A stretch of 64,000 bases of DNA from Candidatus Didemnitutus mandela (GTDB lineage Bacteria > Verrucomicrobiota > Verrucomicrobiia > Opitutales > Opitutaceae), in the NCBI GenBank assembly GCA_002591725.1, contig NJAL01000004.1, forward strand, positions 248,046 through 312,045. Reading direction: 5' to 3'. A program made the translations under genes and the position numbers. This document shows, piece after piece, positions 9,990 to 21,149 of this stretch. Position 1 is the stretch's first letter. Each line of letters begins with the position of its first letter. A model generated the notes under the pieces. That model searched no databases, had not been told where the DNA came from, and saw only the letters and a program-made list of their open reading frames with translations.

Positions 9990-12300
9990 TGCATGGGCGG
10001 ATTTTTCCGGTGTGGGTTCTCTCTTTGGGAGCGTGTGTGTGGTTGAAGCCAAGACTGCCCTGCTGATGGTGCGATATTGAGCGACCAAGACCTTTTCTCA
10101 TCAATAAGAATAATGTGTGCGGAAAGGCGACTTGTTTACCGAAGTTGATTTGCATCTTACCAGCTGCAGCTCGTGTTTGAATAGGCCGAGGGCTAGCTTG
10201 CCAAAAGCCGGCCCCAGTTGGATACAGCCCAAAGCGACTTGAAGTTTTTGTGTTCATTGATGGCGAAAAAACCCGTGGAGAAATAGGAGCTGGACACACA
10301 ACGGGCTTTGACCTGCCAGTGCGAGGGCGGCTGGTAGCCGCAAGCAAGGTTCTGGTTGCGGATGCGTGGTTGCAGTTGACTTACACGAAGGTCGAGGTTG
10401 CCGATTTCCGGCCGTCTTGGTTGCACCAGGTAGACTGACTTAGGCAATTTTGTACGCACGAGCAACACAAGAGGACTTGTCCTGTTTATGCAGACTAGCC
10501 CGATCGACGGCGTCTTCACGGTACCAAAAATTGACCTCCAGAAAGCATTCGATCTACGTTAAGATGAAGGAAAGTTGTCAGTCAAGGCTTGGGGTTGAGG
10601 ATCGCAGCGAACAAACGCAACTTGCGACCGGAGCCTTTTGGGCGGAATTCGACAAACGGAGACGGGTATCTTTTCCTGGATCAGTTTGTAAACGTTTGCT
10701 TGCAAGCTAGGACGATCAACGATCTTAGCAAGCCTCAGTGGTAATATACCATGAAACCATGGAACTGGTTTCGAGGATTTTCTGGAGAAGAAGCCTTATT
10801 GCGGTGGCGCTGGCAAGACTCTTCCCGCGATAAATGGACAATGCTGGCGCTGGCCGTAAGCGATGCACGAGATCCCTGGTCTCTTTTCTCGTAAAGGCGT
10901 CACTGGCGTCACTTTGGGTTTAGTAAATCAAGTTTACACGGGATTTTTAGTTTTGTGCGAGTGGAGCGTAGGGATTGGTTTGCGGCTTCTTGCTGGGATA
11001 GTGATAGGCAACACATTGCGTGCGGTACCGACGATTCCGATCAAGTGCCCTTTTGAATCCCGATGAGAATCTTCCGAATGGCGTTACGATTAAGTCTAAA
11101 GATGTTGGGCAAGCGTCTCATTTACGGGGCTGGCCAGAGAATACCAAAGGCTATTTTGGAATAAGGAACGTGCAGCCCATGAAACAGCGGATATATCCAA
11201 GGTTGAAGAGCAGAGCAATGGGTGTCGACGGGACTCCAGTCTGTGCGGATATTTCCCCCTTCGCGGTTTTTCGGAAGTGAAAGCTACAGATGTTAAACCG
11301 TAGCCGAGCTTATCGAGAAAAATGGTGACGGTGAAGGCGGCTTGTTCGATGCTTGTCGCGAAGAGAAGAGGAGATATTGAGAAACGCCAGGCTGGTGGTT
11401 TTTATTAAATTTGGTTTTCGACAGATCGAACTAGACAAAGGGAATGCGCTTGGTTTGGAAACTATGATCATGGTCCGTGAACTTAAAGAAGGACTTAGCT
11501 ACGATATCGGATTCTATAGAAGCATGAGTGCTAGAGTAAGTTACAAATCCAGAAAAGCCTGAAAAAGTCTTAGACGTTGGTCGCTCGCAGCCTGTCCCGC
11601 CTGTCGCAGTGCTTCGAGAAAATTGAATCAGGAACTGCTGACAGTGATCCCTAGGCTGAACAGCAGGCCACCAGTGGTGAGAAAAGGGCTGCGAAAAAAC
11701 CGCTTGGGCTCACCCCCAACGCGAGACCAAACCGATACGGAAATAGCGGGCACCAGTTGGTTAAAAGCGTTGACCAACTAGAGGTAAACTACCAGCCCTA
11801 CATCCCTACCAACAGCGAAAAAGACGAAGTTTTCAGCCATAATCTGGGCGAGGAAACAGCTTTGCTTCACTCTGAGGCAGCGCTTACCGTGAACTCGCGT
11901 TGCCTCAACACGCCTAGTCCGACCGTCAGTCCGGCGATGCTGCTGCTCGAAAATTAGGAGGATTAGCAAAGAGAGAAGCCCGAAGAATGCCAAAAAACAT
12001 AGGCGCCGTTTGGCGAAGCTGTCCGATAAAAAACAGGCTCTATACTCTATACAATGACAACCACACCGCGGTTAGCGTGAGCCTCGGAAAATTTGCGCTA
12101 AACGGCGCACGATGAACGAGCAGTCAGCTGGGTTTGTGTAGCCGTGATCTTTGGCTTCAGCCGCCCATTGCAACGACCAGGGGATTGGGGTGATTCTGCA
12201 GCGGCAATGATGTATAAATCGGCAGCAAGAATTATTGGGCCAGAAAAAGCGTGCTCGGTGTGGCATCGGGCTCGTGGAGTTATTCGATATTTGCTGACGG
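9990..12300 (-). pseudogene. Second MacB/FtsX-family ABC permease, degraded and missing its N-terminus
   Basis: Minus-strand blocks in order fit the central and late parts of the same family as the 7446-9345 remnant. FFGLLSLLILLIFEQQHRR and GLGVLRQREFTVSAAS (around 11880-11990) correspond to 'LLILLIAcaNvanLLLaR' and 'RqREfavRaALGA'. ALRQAGQAASDQRLRLFQ (around 11570-11625) fits the 'aLkeGgr' linker, and SFFKFTDHDHSFQ the segment after it. PLVLLVRTKLPKSVYLVQP (around 10440) fits the late extracytoplasmic domain. Frames switch repeatedly and stops are many. The first membrane helix and most of the first extracytoplasmic domain could not be found; only about 300 bases separate this gene from the protease remnant upstream. 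The last 400 bases are a weak match. Confidence 0.58.
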
Positions 12301-12364
12301 AGGCGAGGGCGGAACCTTCTAATTGCATTGCCGGTAAGTAGCCTTGCAGAGCACCAAGCAGGTT

Positions 12365-15300
12365 GGTTTTTAGTGCCTTATTCGGAAAGGACAGCGGTGT
12401 TTGGCTACGTTGGTTGCGGATTTTCTGCGATGTTCTTTTCAAGGTATTGAATCGCTACTGCGAGTTATACATCGTGACCAAAACAAGTCGCGCTGCGAAG
12501 GTTGTCCACGGTTTTGCCACCCGGGTGGGGATTCCGCTGCCCTCACGATCTAGCCTTTTCCCGGTACGAATGAATCGAATTCTGTAGCGCGAGCGAGGTT
12601 GCGGTCGACAAGAATCTTGGAACCGGACATCTAGATGCCGCCGACCCAGGTGTGTGCTGATGAGGCGCATGAGGTTGAGATGGCGAGTGCCGTTTGGCGT
12701 TGTCTAGCCACAAAAGGCTGTGTTAGCACAACAAACGGTCCGCGGAAGAGTGGCTGCATGCTGGGAAACGTGTGGCCGTTGCAAATCGACCACCACATCC
12801 AGGCTTGGCGCATGAGACGGGCGGTGATCCACCTTTAGATATTGTTGTTACAGTTGTGGTGCAGACCGAAAATCAGGCCGGCTTTCGTCGCTGGCGAACA
12901 ATAATCGTGCACCTATTCGTAATGGTTGCCTGTGCCCATCGTGCGCAGGCGGGCAGCAGATCTTACCATCTGGCCAACGGTTAATGGCGAGCCGCTGCTT
13001 GTATTCCCAGTGTCTAACGCAGGGCCGCGGTTTCGCGCGCTTCCGCTAGCGTGACGATACACAAGTAGGGCTCGCCCGCGGCATTTTTCAATTTAAGCAA
13101 TATCTGACGGTGCGTCTGGTTGCCGAGCAACATGGCGGCATCAGGCTCGGAGAGTGCGGCTTGCCGGTTGATTTAGATCACGGCGTCGTCTCCCTTAGAA
13201 GACAGCCGCGCTTGAAGAACGGCCCTAGTTTCTCGGTTATAGTCGGAATCGCTTTGGTTGAAGTGCTCTAGTCTATAATCTGAAGATTCGTCGCGCGTCT
13301 AGCGGCCGTTAAGCGTGGCAACAAGGGTGGACGGATAAGATTGGGTGCGAGGTTCCGCTGCGTGCGTTGGTGTGCAGCGCGGAGAGTTTGCTTTCGAGAT
13401 AGTTCAGCAAGTCGTTGGGTTCGTTGCGATCGGTGACGCGGTCGATAAACGGGAAGTGTTTGACGAGATTCGCGGCATCAGTTGATGCTATGCACGGCTT
13501 TGTCGTAGAAGCAATCGCGTTGCAACTGCCAGGTATCGACGAATGTTTGTTTCTAAATTTCGCGCGGCGAGTAGGCGAACTTGATCCGGGCGCCTTTGCG
13601 GCGGTGTCTATTATGAGAAAACTTTTCTCTTATTTGGCGAGAGTCTTTTTTTTGTTGGCGGAAATGCGATAGCCGGCGGCGTTTTCGAACACGAAGAGTG
13701 CTTTCCCGGGTTACCCGGGGACGGTTTGTAGTTGCCAGCGGTTGTGGGGACTTCTCAGGAGCGGTTATAGATGCCATCGAAGATAATTTTTGCATGAGGG
13801 CTTGGTATCCTTTTGTCGTCGGCTTTTGGGAGCGCTTCCGGGACGAGTTTGTTGTCGGGGTGGAGCGGCGACCGTTTGGTGTGGCCGCAACGCGGGTTGA
13901 ACAGGTTTACCAGTTTCCCCAAAAATGGCTCGGGCTGACGCGAGCTTCCAGGGTGTTTCTCCAAGGGGTGTTAAGGATCGCTCGGAGAGAAAATAAAGCT
14001 ACTGATCGTTCTGGCTGAACACAGTCGAATCCGAATTTATCTGGTCGCTGGCTGCGGTGGTTGATTTTCCGGAGGTGGCGTTGAAAAGGAAAATCTGAGT
14101 GTTGTTGCTCGGGCTGGTCATGGTGTAGACGAGCTACTGACTGTTGGGCGATCAGGCAAACTAGCGGGATATCTAAATTCTGATTTTCAGAATGTGCGAC
14201 CTTAATAGATTGATGTGTCTCGATGTTTTTGATGGAGAGATCCTCGTCATTTTGGGTGTGGACGATCCATTTGCTTTCGGGTAAAGACTGGACTGGCCAT
14301 GTAGGGACTTTGGCTGCCGTGCATGAATTGCTTCGCTGGTACCAACGCGATTGACGGGTTTGCTCCAGAATTCGCCCCCTCCCCCATCTCGTCGGAAAAC
14401 ACGATTAGCGATTTGATGTCTGGCATGGAGCCTACCGTGCGGTAATACAGGTTGCTCTGGCGGAGTGACTTTGACGAGGCGGCCCCTGATCGGCCGGCGG
14501 CGACGAACCCTGGCTACGTAACGTACAACGAGCGCGAGCCGGTCGCCCGTCGGACTAGATATTGAAGCTGGTGAAAAAATCTATCGGCTTCGTAACCCAC
14601 ACGTCGCGTCATTGATCGAAGTCGGAGGTGATTATGGCCAGGAGCTTCGTGGTTTTTCCGCTGGCGATAGCCGTTAAAGAAAGAAATCGGGGCCGTTTTG
14701 ATAAGACAATTCGGCCACCTTGTTGCATCGGACGCTTCATGCCGAAGTCGGTGTGTTTTGTCAGTTGTTTGCGGTAGGAGCCGTCGAACTTTACCGACCA
14801 GAAGATTACTTGTGCTGCTTTGCTTGCTAGCGAAGTAGGCGCGGTCCTGCTAGACTATAGGTCTTTGGTTTCCCCTTTGTAATCAATCGTGCAGGAGTTG
14901 CATGGCCTCCTTGATGCTGGTGTCGAGGCACCAGAGACTTTCGGTGGTGTCGCGAACGTAGTGCTTCGTGTGCTGTCTTGGAATGTGTAGCGGGTGAAGA
15001 AGAACATGTCGTAAACACTCTCGGCGGCTTGGACGAGCAGAACGAATGCCTGGACTCCAGTTTTTTGGTCGATGGCGACGAACTGGCGGTAGGGCAGTGT
15101 GGATTAAGGGAGCATGCTGTAAAGCGCTTTCCCGTTGGGCATCCAGCTGCGGACGAGTGCGGATTCGCCCTCGTAGATGAGCTGTTGAGGAAGTCCGCCA
15201 TCGATTGGCACAATGACATAGGCTTCGATTGGCCCTTTATACTGAGCGGGAGACGCGATCCAGCGGCCTGTCTGGTTGAATGAAAGCGCGGCGCCCGTTT

Positions 15301-15480
15301 CGAGTCCAGTTCGAGTGATAGCTGCTGTGCTACGCCGCCTGCAGAGATGATGTGCGAAAAATCGCTCTCGGCGGTAAAACCTGGTCATGTCGCTGTGAAC
15401 CTTTGGGAAGCGGAAACAGCCTGCACTAGGCTCGGTGGCGCGGCCAGCGAGGGAAAAATAAGGTTAGCGCGAGGAACCGC
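12365..15480 (-). pseudogene. Tricorn-type protease (peptidase family S41), full length but shattered
   Basis: About 3.1 kb on the minus strand follows the domain order of Tricorn protease homologues. The beta-propeller part shows LSFNQTGRWIASPAQYKG, AYVIVPIDGGLPQQLIYEG, KQLTKHTDFGMKRP, ESKWIVHTQNDEDLSI and SDSTVFSQNDQ-stop-LYFLSER. The central domain shows FVDTWQLQRDCFYDK, matching 'WrlqRDfFYDp'. The PDZ part shows QAALSEPDAAMLLGNQTHRQ and CIVTLAEARETAALR. The peptidase core shows GPFVVLTQPFVA and a TWVGGI block for 'TWGGv'. A late segment AIQYLEKNIAENPQPT fits the C-terminus. Stops and frameshifts occur throughout. The enzyme would have degraded peptides, probably at the cell surface or periplasm in this lineage. 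It shares its strand with the two permease remnants downstream. Confidence 0.8.
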
Positions 15481-15577
15481 GATGTTACAGACAGGAATGA
15501 ATCAATGTGTGGTGGTGTTTTTCGTCAGCCAATTATTGCACTGGCCGAGGCCGAGAAAGTTCAGCGTGCAGCAAAAC

Positions 15578-16063
15578 TCAATGGGCAGTGGCGAAGGTCT
15601 CGCGCAAAGAGGTTGCAACGTTTTTCGGAACGAACTTCGAGACGTCGCCACCGAGTTTCGCGATTTGTTTTACGAGTGTGGAGCTGGTGTAGCTAAACGA
15701 TTCATTTGGCATTACGAAAATGGTTTCCACTTGCGGCTCAAGATGGCGGTTCATAAGTGCCATATTGAACTCGAATTCGAAGTCGGAAAGAGCACGCAGG
15801 CCTCGGATGATCGTGTGCGCTTCCTGGCGGCGGACGAAATTGACGAGTAGACCATCGAAACTGACGACGTCGACGTTCGGCAGCGCGTTGATGTTTTCGC
15901 GGATGAGGACAACGCGGCGTTCGGGGGAAAAAAGCGACTTCTTGGTCGAGTCGAGCGCAACGGCGACTGTTACGTGGTCGAAAAGCTTAGCTGCGCGTTC
16001 CAAGACGTCGAAGTGACCGTTGGTGAAGGGATCGAAGGTGCCAGGGTAAATACAGAGTCTCAT
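15578..16063 (-). CDS. coaD: Phosphopantetheine adenylyltransferase
   Basis: A 161-residue enzyme that joins 4'-phosphopantetheine to AMP from ATP, the fourth step of coenzyme A synthesis from pantothenate. The N-terminal nucleotidyltransferase motif is clear: YPGTFDPFTNGHFDV, with the catalytic TxGH-type site as NGH. FDGLLVNFVRR, IIRGLRALSDFEFEF and the C-terminal YTSSTLVKQIAKLGG are all family hallmarks. Length is standard. It is divergent from pgsA with about 126 bases between the two starts, so both promoters should lie there. Downstream it faces the decayed protease gene. Confidence 0.97.
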   Translation of the reverse strand: MRLCIYPGTFDPFTNGHFDVLERAAKLFDHVTVAVALDSTKKSLFSPERRVVLIRENINALPNVDVVSFDGLLVNFVRRQEAHTIIRGLRALSDFEFEFNMALMNRHLEPQVETIFVMPNESFSYTSSTLVKQIAKLGGDVSKFVPKNVATSLRETFATAH

Positions 16064-16189
16064 GTCGCGTAGTCGAGCTGCAACGAAAAGAAGCGCGGGA
16101 AACGTGGCGAGCGAATTTTAAACTTTGCTACAACCGCGGCCTTGCCAAGGAAGGGCGGGATAGTTCGACTGCGGGACCGCTCCTCTCCG

Positions 16190-16783
16190 ATGAATCTTCC
16201 CAACATTCTGACGATCTCACGCGTACCGCTGATGTTTATCGTTGTAGGACTGATGTATGCTAATTTTCCCTGGGCGGCAACGTTGGCTTTCTGGCTGTTC
16301 ATCGCTGCGGGGTTGACCGATTGGATCGATGGCTGGCTGGCACGGCGTTCGAATCAGGTGTCGGCCTTTGGACGCTTTATGGACGCCATGATCGACAAGG
16401 TGATGGTGCTCGGGGTGTTGATTGCGCTCGTGAACGGTGGTTATTTTCAAGGTCACAATATCGCGGCGATGTGGCTGTTACTCGCGGTGCTATGCCGGGA
16501 GTTTTCCATTTCTGGTTTGCGGATGGCGGCGGCTTCGAAAGGCGTGGTGATCGAGGCGAACAGTGGCGGAAAGATAAAAACTTTTACGCAGTTCAGCGCG
16601 ATTATCTGGCTGTTGGGAGCGCATATGCTGGCGCAGGATTTCGGCGATCGTTTTGGCCTCGAAGGCATGGTCGTAATTAAGGCTGTGCACTGGATCGGTG
16701 TGGTGCTATATATTCTTTCCGGCCTGATTGCGGTGGCCTCAGGGCTGGGCTATTTTTGCAAACACAGTCGAACAATCTTATAA
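16190..16783 (+). CDS. pgsA: CDP-diacylglycerol-glycerol-3-phosphate 3-phosphatidyltransferase
   Basis: A 197-residue integral membrane enzyme that makes phosphatidylglycerol phosphate, the committed step to phosphatidylglycerol and cardiolipin. The CDP-alcohol phosphatidyltransferase motif lies near residues 44-67: DGWLARR, then FGRFMDAMIDK, giving the pattern DGxxAR(x8)GxxxDxxxD. The N-terminus NLPNILTISRVPLMF is the usual start of PgsA. I chose the ATG at 16190 for that reason; an in-frame start 48 bases upstream would add an atypical basic leader. Several hydrophobic segments follow. pgpA, the next enzyme of the pathway, starts eight bases after the stop, so the two probably form one operon. 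Confidence 0.95.
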   Translation: MNLPNILTISRVPLMFIVVGLMYANFPWAATLAFWLFIAAGLTDWIDGWLARRSNQVSAFGRFMDAMIDKVMVLGVLIALVNGGYFQGHNIAAMWLLLAVLCREFSISGLRMAAASKGVVIEANSGGKIKTFTQFSAIIWLLGAHMLAQDFGDRFGLEGMVVIKAVHWIGVVLYILSGLIAVASGLGYFCKHSRTIL

Positions 16784-16790
16784 GGTTGGC

Positions 16791-17306
16791 ATGACCTTGC
16801 GACAGCCAGATTGGCTTAAGAAGGCACCGACGGGCCTCGTCGTGAACGTAGCGACGCTTGGTCCGCTCGGACAGAAAATGCTGGCCCCAGGAACATGGGG
16901 CGCATTCGCAGGGGTGTTGTATTCCTGGCTTTTGTTCCGCTCAGGAAACTGGGTGGAGACGGTCGTGTGGACGCTTTTGCTGAGCTATGTGGCGGTTGGC
17001 TTCACGGGCGAGGCGGCACGGCGGCTGCGATGCGAAGATCCGGAGGAAGTTATCTTAGATGAATTCATCGTAATACCGCTTGTGTTTCTCGGCTGGCGCG
17101 CGGGCGATTCGTCGATCTGGCCGGAGTGGATCGTGGCTATAGTTGGCTTTGGGCTGTTTCGGTTGTTCGATATTTTTAAGCCATTCGGCATTGTGAAACT
17201 ACAGCGCTGGCCGGGAGGCTGGGGAATCGTTGTGGATGATGTTGTGGCCGCGTTGTTTTCGTGCGCGTCGCTACATGTGCTGGCTTGGCTCTGGACCCTG
17301 CGTTAA
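16791..17306 (+). CDS. pgpA: Phosphatidylglycerophosphatase A
   Basis: A 171-residue membrane protein that removes the phosphate from phosphatidylglycerol phosphate, completing phosphatidylglycerol synthesis begun by PgsA just upstream. Family blocks seen are APGTWGAFAGVLYSWLL, the acidic motif DPEEVILDEFIVIP, and RLFDIFKPFG followed by GGWGIVVDDVVAALF. The aspartates expected for metal binding are kept. The ATG at 16791 follows an AAGG-like element and is preferred over an in-frame start inside pgsA at 16728. The eight-base gap to pgsA argues for translation from one transcript. Confidence 0.95.
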   Translation: MTLRQPDWLKKAPTGLVVNVATLGPLGQKMLAPGTWGAFAGVLYSWLLFRSGNWVETVVWTLLLSYVAVGFTGEAARRLRCEDPEEVILDEFIVIPLVFLGWRAGDSSIWPEWIVAIVGFGLFRLFDIFKPFGIVKLQRWPGGWGIVVDDVVAALFSCASLHVLAWLWTLR

Positions 17307-17393
17307 AGCGGTCGGACAGGGTCTTTTATGCTGAACTTGCACAGGCGGGTCCGTTACATAACTAAAAAGCGAACTTCCTGCGTGTGCGGGGAC

Positions 17394-17640
17394 TTAACTG
17401 GATTTTAAAGTATTGGGCGGATTGATGTATGGTAGATCGATATCGAAGAAACCTTCAATCTGGCTGAGAATGACTTCGATGGAAGTGGAATCGGCTTCTA
17501 TGGAACTTGTTGACAGCTGAATTGCTTCCGCGGCTGGCATGGTTTGGGCTGCGCTCGCGAAAGGCAGAAGTGCGTTTAGGCAGAGCAAGAAAGTAAGCAG
17601 GGAACAGCGTGGAAAGGTGCTTGGGAAACATAAGCCGTGT
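17394..17640 (-). pseudogene. Possible remnant of a small secreted protein
   Basis: On the minus strand an ATG at about 17628 begins MFPKHLSTLFPAYFLALPK. A frame change then leads into LLCLNALLPFASAAQTMPA and a 45-residue tail ending in NPPNTLKSS. Joined, this would be a classical signal peptide with an Ala-Ser-Ala-type cleavage site followed by a short mature part. I do not recognise the family. The need for a frameshift, and the lack of further coding sequence, suggest a truncated pseudogene. Confidence 0.3.
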
Positions 17641-18000
17641 GATTCCCTATATAGGGGGGTGGTGGGAGAGGTTTCCGTTTCACTAGGAGCTAGAAAAAAT
17701 ACGGCAATAGTTCAAAGGATTTCCAAGGAGAGAAAAACAGGGAGTCCTTGTTGAAACACGTCATTTGTTACCAGGGTTCCTCTCGGGGGTGAGGCGTCGC
17801 CCACGAAGCCTCCCAATTTCTTCAGGGCGCTGTCGCGAACCTTCACTCGTCAACTACTAATGCGAAAATTTTTTTCAAATGAGTTTAGATCAGTAAATCT
17901 TTTTGCAACGCGGCTTTGTCTAGCAGGCTAACAACGAGATTTGGTGAAGTTCCGCAAGGGTTAGCCTACGTAAGGCGGAAAAGTTAGTGCGGGCTGATCG
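17641..18000. other. No gene recognised
   Basis: Between the secreted-protein remnant and the 3' end of aroQ. I looked for 6S, SRP, RNase P and tmRNA signatures on both strands and saw none that I could support. Confidence 0.45.
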
Positions 18001-18432
18001 TTACAGGGCGGTGAGCCGCTGCAGGGCCTCGACGTAGCCGGGAAAGCCGCGGCCGCTGATCATCGCAATGCAAGCTCCGGCGGTCATCGAAACGTGCCTG
18101 AATTTTTCGCGTTTTTTGATGTCGGAAATATGCACCTCGATTGCAGGCAGGTTGACGCTGCTCAAGGCGTCGCGCAGGGCGATACTTGTGTGCGAGTAGG
18201 CGCCAAAATTTACTACAAAACCAGCGATGCCTGCGTCGGCCAGCGCATGGACTTTGTCGATGAGTGTGCCCTCGTGGTTCGATTGGAAAAAGACGACGCC
18301 TACCCCCAACTTCTTCGCTTCCGTGCGCACGATCTTTTCGAGGTCCCGCAGGGTGGCGACGTTATAGATGGCTGGCTCGCGCTTGCTGAGACGGTTAAGG
18401 TTCGGACCGTTAAGAATAGCGAACTTTTTCAC
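18001..18432 (-). CDS. aroQ: Type II 3-dehydroquinate dehydratase
   Basis: A 143-residue cytoplasmic enzyme catalysing the third step of the shikimate pathway (3-dehydroquinate to 3-dehydroshikimate), feeding aromatic amino acid and menaquinone synthesis. Recognised blocks are AILNGPNLNRL at the N-terminus, KREPAIYN with the catalytic Arg and Tyr, VNFGAYSHTSIALRDAL, and AIEVHISDIKKREKFRH with the catalytic His. The loop reads LSKREPAIYN where most relatives have LGxREPxxYG, a mild drift. The first four bases overlap the end of the upstream NIF3-like gene, so the two are probably translated from one message. Confidence 0.95.
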   Translation of the reverse strand: MKKFAILNGPNLNRLSKREPAIYNVATLRDLEKIVRTEAKKLGVGVVFFQSNHEGTLIDKVHALADAGIAGFVVNFGAYSHTSIALRDALSSVNLPAIEVHISDIKKREKFRHVSMTAGACIAMISGRGFPGYVEALQRLTAL

Positions 18433-19214
18433 AGGGGGTTTTCAGTGTCAATGAAAGACCAGGGTAGGTGGAACTTTTTTGCGACATCAGCGGCGAGAGC
18501 TTTAACTCCGAGCGTTTCAGTGGCGTAGTGGCCACAGCCAAAAATATTAAGACGGTGTTCCTGCGCGTAATTGAACCATTCCTCGCGCAATTCGCCGGTG
18601 ACAAGGGTATCGGCTCCGGTCGCCGCTAGCTGCGTGATGGCGCTGTTGCCAGAACCCGAACAAAAGGCGACTAGATGGGGCAAGGTGCTACCAAACTCGA
18701 TGCTGATGACACGCGGATACTGTTCCTTGAGGCGTGTGCGAAGTTGCAAGCGTTTGTATTTGTTCGGTGCGATGCAACCGACTGACTGGCCTTCGTTGAT
18801 GACAAACGGCGTTTCCCCCGGGCGCAGCCCGAACTGGTGTGCGAGCAGCACATTATTGCCGAGTTCCGGGTGGGCATCGAGCGGAAGATGCGATGAGTAG
18901 ACAGCGCAGTTGCCCCGGATTAGTGAGGCGTGGCGCTCGTAGACGGGACCGGTGAGCGGTTGCACGCCGTTCCCAAAGAGCCCGTGATGCACAATCAAAA
19001 AATCCACGCCGGTTTCGACGGCTTGGGTGAACGGCACGAGCCCGGCATCGACGGCGGCTCCAATGCGCGTGATGCGACCATCGTTGGCAACCTGCAGTCC
19101 ATTCCAGGCACCAGGATAATCTTTGAAAGCGGAACGGTTGGTACGGAAATCGCAGTAGGCAACAACTTCGGTAAGCATAGATAAAGTCAGATTCGCCAAA
19201 TCCGGAAGCGACAA
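18429..19214 (-). CDS. NIF3/GTP cyclohydrolase I type 2-like dinuclear metal protein
   Basis: A 261-residue protein of the NIF3-like family, toroidal hexamers with a two-metal site whose function in most bacteria is uncertain. Metal ligands are visible in IVHHGLFGN, SSHLPLDAHPELGNN and, near the C-terminus, GCGHYATETLG followed by a glutamate-rich region. PGAWNGLQV near residue 35 is also typical. The start at 19214 could instead be the ATG at 19178, which is nearer the usual family N-terminus. It overlaps aroQ downstream by four bases (ATGA). Its retention in a genome that is losing most accessory genes suggests an essential housekeeping role. Confidence 0.9.
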   Translation of the reverse strand: MSLPDLANLTLSMLTEVVAYCDFRTNRSAFKDYPGAWNGLQVANDGRITRIGAAVDAGLVPFTQAVETGVDFLIVHHGLFGNGVQPLTGPVYERHASLIRGNCAVYSSHLPLDAHPELGNNVLLAHQFGLRPGETPFVINEGQSVGCIAPNKYKRLQLRTRLKEQYPRVISIEFGSTLPHLVAFCSGSGNSAITQLAATGADTLVTGELREEWFNYAQEHRLNIFGCGHYATETLGVKALAADVAKKFHLPWSFIDTENPL

Positions 19215-21140
19215 ACATGTGTATTTTAACGCCTATACCGAAACTTACCAAGCCCAAACTGCGGGGAACCGAGTTTCTTTTTAGGCTGCTGTTCTATCTG
19301 CAGTGGCGGTCAAATTGGTCGCTTTCGATAAGATAAAAATATCATAATATTGGCAACTTCACTTATCCGAAGGAAAACTAAAAGCTCCGGCAATTCGGTT
19401 TAGCAAAATTCCGCAGCCATGTTCATTTTCCCATTGTGAACACTCACTAGGTTCGCCTCAAACAGTGGCACGAGTACAGAGTAGATTCATTGCGACAAAC
19501 GACGGCGAAGCGGTTCACACGCGACTACGAGATGGATATTTTGCAGCTTGCCGCCGAGCGCCGCTAGCGGTGCTGCTGAGGGGGATTGGTGGAAAAGCAA
19601 ATTGACTATGACGATCGGGTAATCGGTATAGTCGTCGAAGCTGATGGTGTCGGCTCGATTCCAGCGGCATTTGTTGGCCAGCTACCCTGGTGTGGCCAGA
19701 GATCGAGGCTTTTAGCGACGATATCTCCGGTGGCCGAGATAGGTACTGAGTTCGCCGGTTCCGGCCCTGGCCATCGATGATGCGTTTGCCCAGTTCGGAC
19801 AAGGGGACAAGGCGATGTGCAAGCCATCGGTGGCTACCCATGAGGAAATTGGCAATACGTAAATTGTATCAAATTTTATGGATGTTGGGGCTATAGGGCG
19901 GAAGCGAATCAAAAGTTTCGGGGTGAGCTGGCGCTGTATGCGGAGGGTAAGGTGGCGGAAGAAAGGGAAAAATATAGTACAAATAACAATATAATAATAT
20001 ATTATTTATTGGTTGGAAAATAGTTATTAGTGCTCTATGAGCTGCTAGTGGCTTATCTAGTGGGCTTCCGCTCCCTAAACCTGGTTCTCTCACGCTCGAA
20101 TTGCCAACGGCTTAAGATGGAATGCACTATGGCGATGGCGGGCGAACGCCGGAACCCAATCGTTGCTGGTGGCTGTGACGGCTTTCTGCTGGTCAGGAAG
20201 CATGTTTTGTGCGTTCGCGATAACCGAGAACAGGCGACGGTTCGTGCGGAGCAAAGCGCAGTCGCCGATTCGACGCGCCGCCGCTTGAGCGTAGACGACT
20301 GAATGACTTATGAGACCTATGTGTTCTTATCTAATCTAATTAATCTGCGAAAAAATAGCAGCGAACACCTCGGGAGTGAAGCATCATATTACGACAACTA
20401 TTCAAATGATTGGCTGATAGCTTTATTGCTCGTCGAGACCGGCGTGAAGCTGACAAAATTGTAGCAAAGCCTCGAATGGACCTTGGTGTCCAGCTCTACA
20501 TGTGTCGCAAAACCAAAGACAATAAGATGAAGGTAAAGACGTTGAAGGGGATAGTTGCTGTTTGTTAATTTTATGCTGAAGAACCGGAACTTCGTCAGAA
20601 CGACGATCTTGACATCTGTGCACGACAAAAGTAGGGGGGGGCATGGTTGTCGTGCTGAACCCGGCGGCTGGGAAAATAGTTGGGCGAGCTGGGCCCGGAT
20701 ATTTGCTTTGACGTCGTTGGCAGGCGTGCCGCTTTGTCCCCCGTGGACCTCTCTAATAGAGGAAGCCTATTTTATTGTTGTCTGGAAATGGAGGGAAGAG
20801 ATGAAGAAATTTCAGATTCACTTTGGACTAGAACCGGAACTGTCCGTGGAACTGCTCGGCTAGCCGAGTCTGACGGTCTTCACATTTCTCAATTACTCCG
20901 GCTGGAGCTGGGGACCGAAAATGGAATTAAACTCTATGGGTGGTTTGTGAGACCGGTTTCTCATTACAATCCTCTCTAAAATTTGGATGTGAGCGAGGGG
21001 CGATTTGTGGCAGCTCATTTTTGGCTTGCTGGATCCAAAGTTTAAGTTGCTGCCGAACGATCCGAGTGCCCCGTCGGTCAATTGATTAGAAGATTTTTGT
21101 ATGAGGTATTGAGCTCGCTTTTTTCCCGCAAGCGGACGGC
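19215..21140. other. Long decayed stretch without a recognisable gene
   Basis: No frame here matches a family I can name. On the minus strand, 19515-19912 holds pieces such as SELGKRIIDGQGRN, TGELSTYLGH and SFDDYTDYPIVIVNLLFH in three different frames; together they look like one eroded protein of unknown family. On the plus strand, 20680-20980 contains FLNYSGWSWGPKMELNSMG, which might be an outer-membrane-type strand. The 19975-20030 part is extremely AT-rich. I can support no feature more specific than decayed DNA. Confidence 0.4.
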
Positions 21141-21149
21141 CCTATCTAC

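Noticed and set aside
15347-15850. 167-codon open frame on the plus strand
   Set aside because: Overlaps coaD on the opposite strand and the decayed protease start; no motif.
17641-18000. Possible 6S or SRP RNA gene
   Set aside because: Some local base pairing exists, but the conserved SRP loop and the 6S bubble architecture could not be found on either strand.
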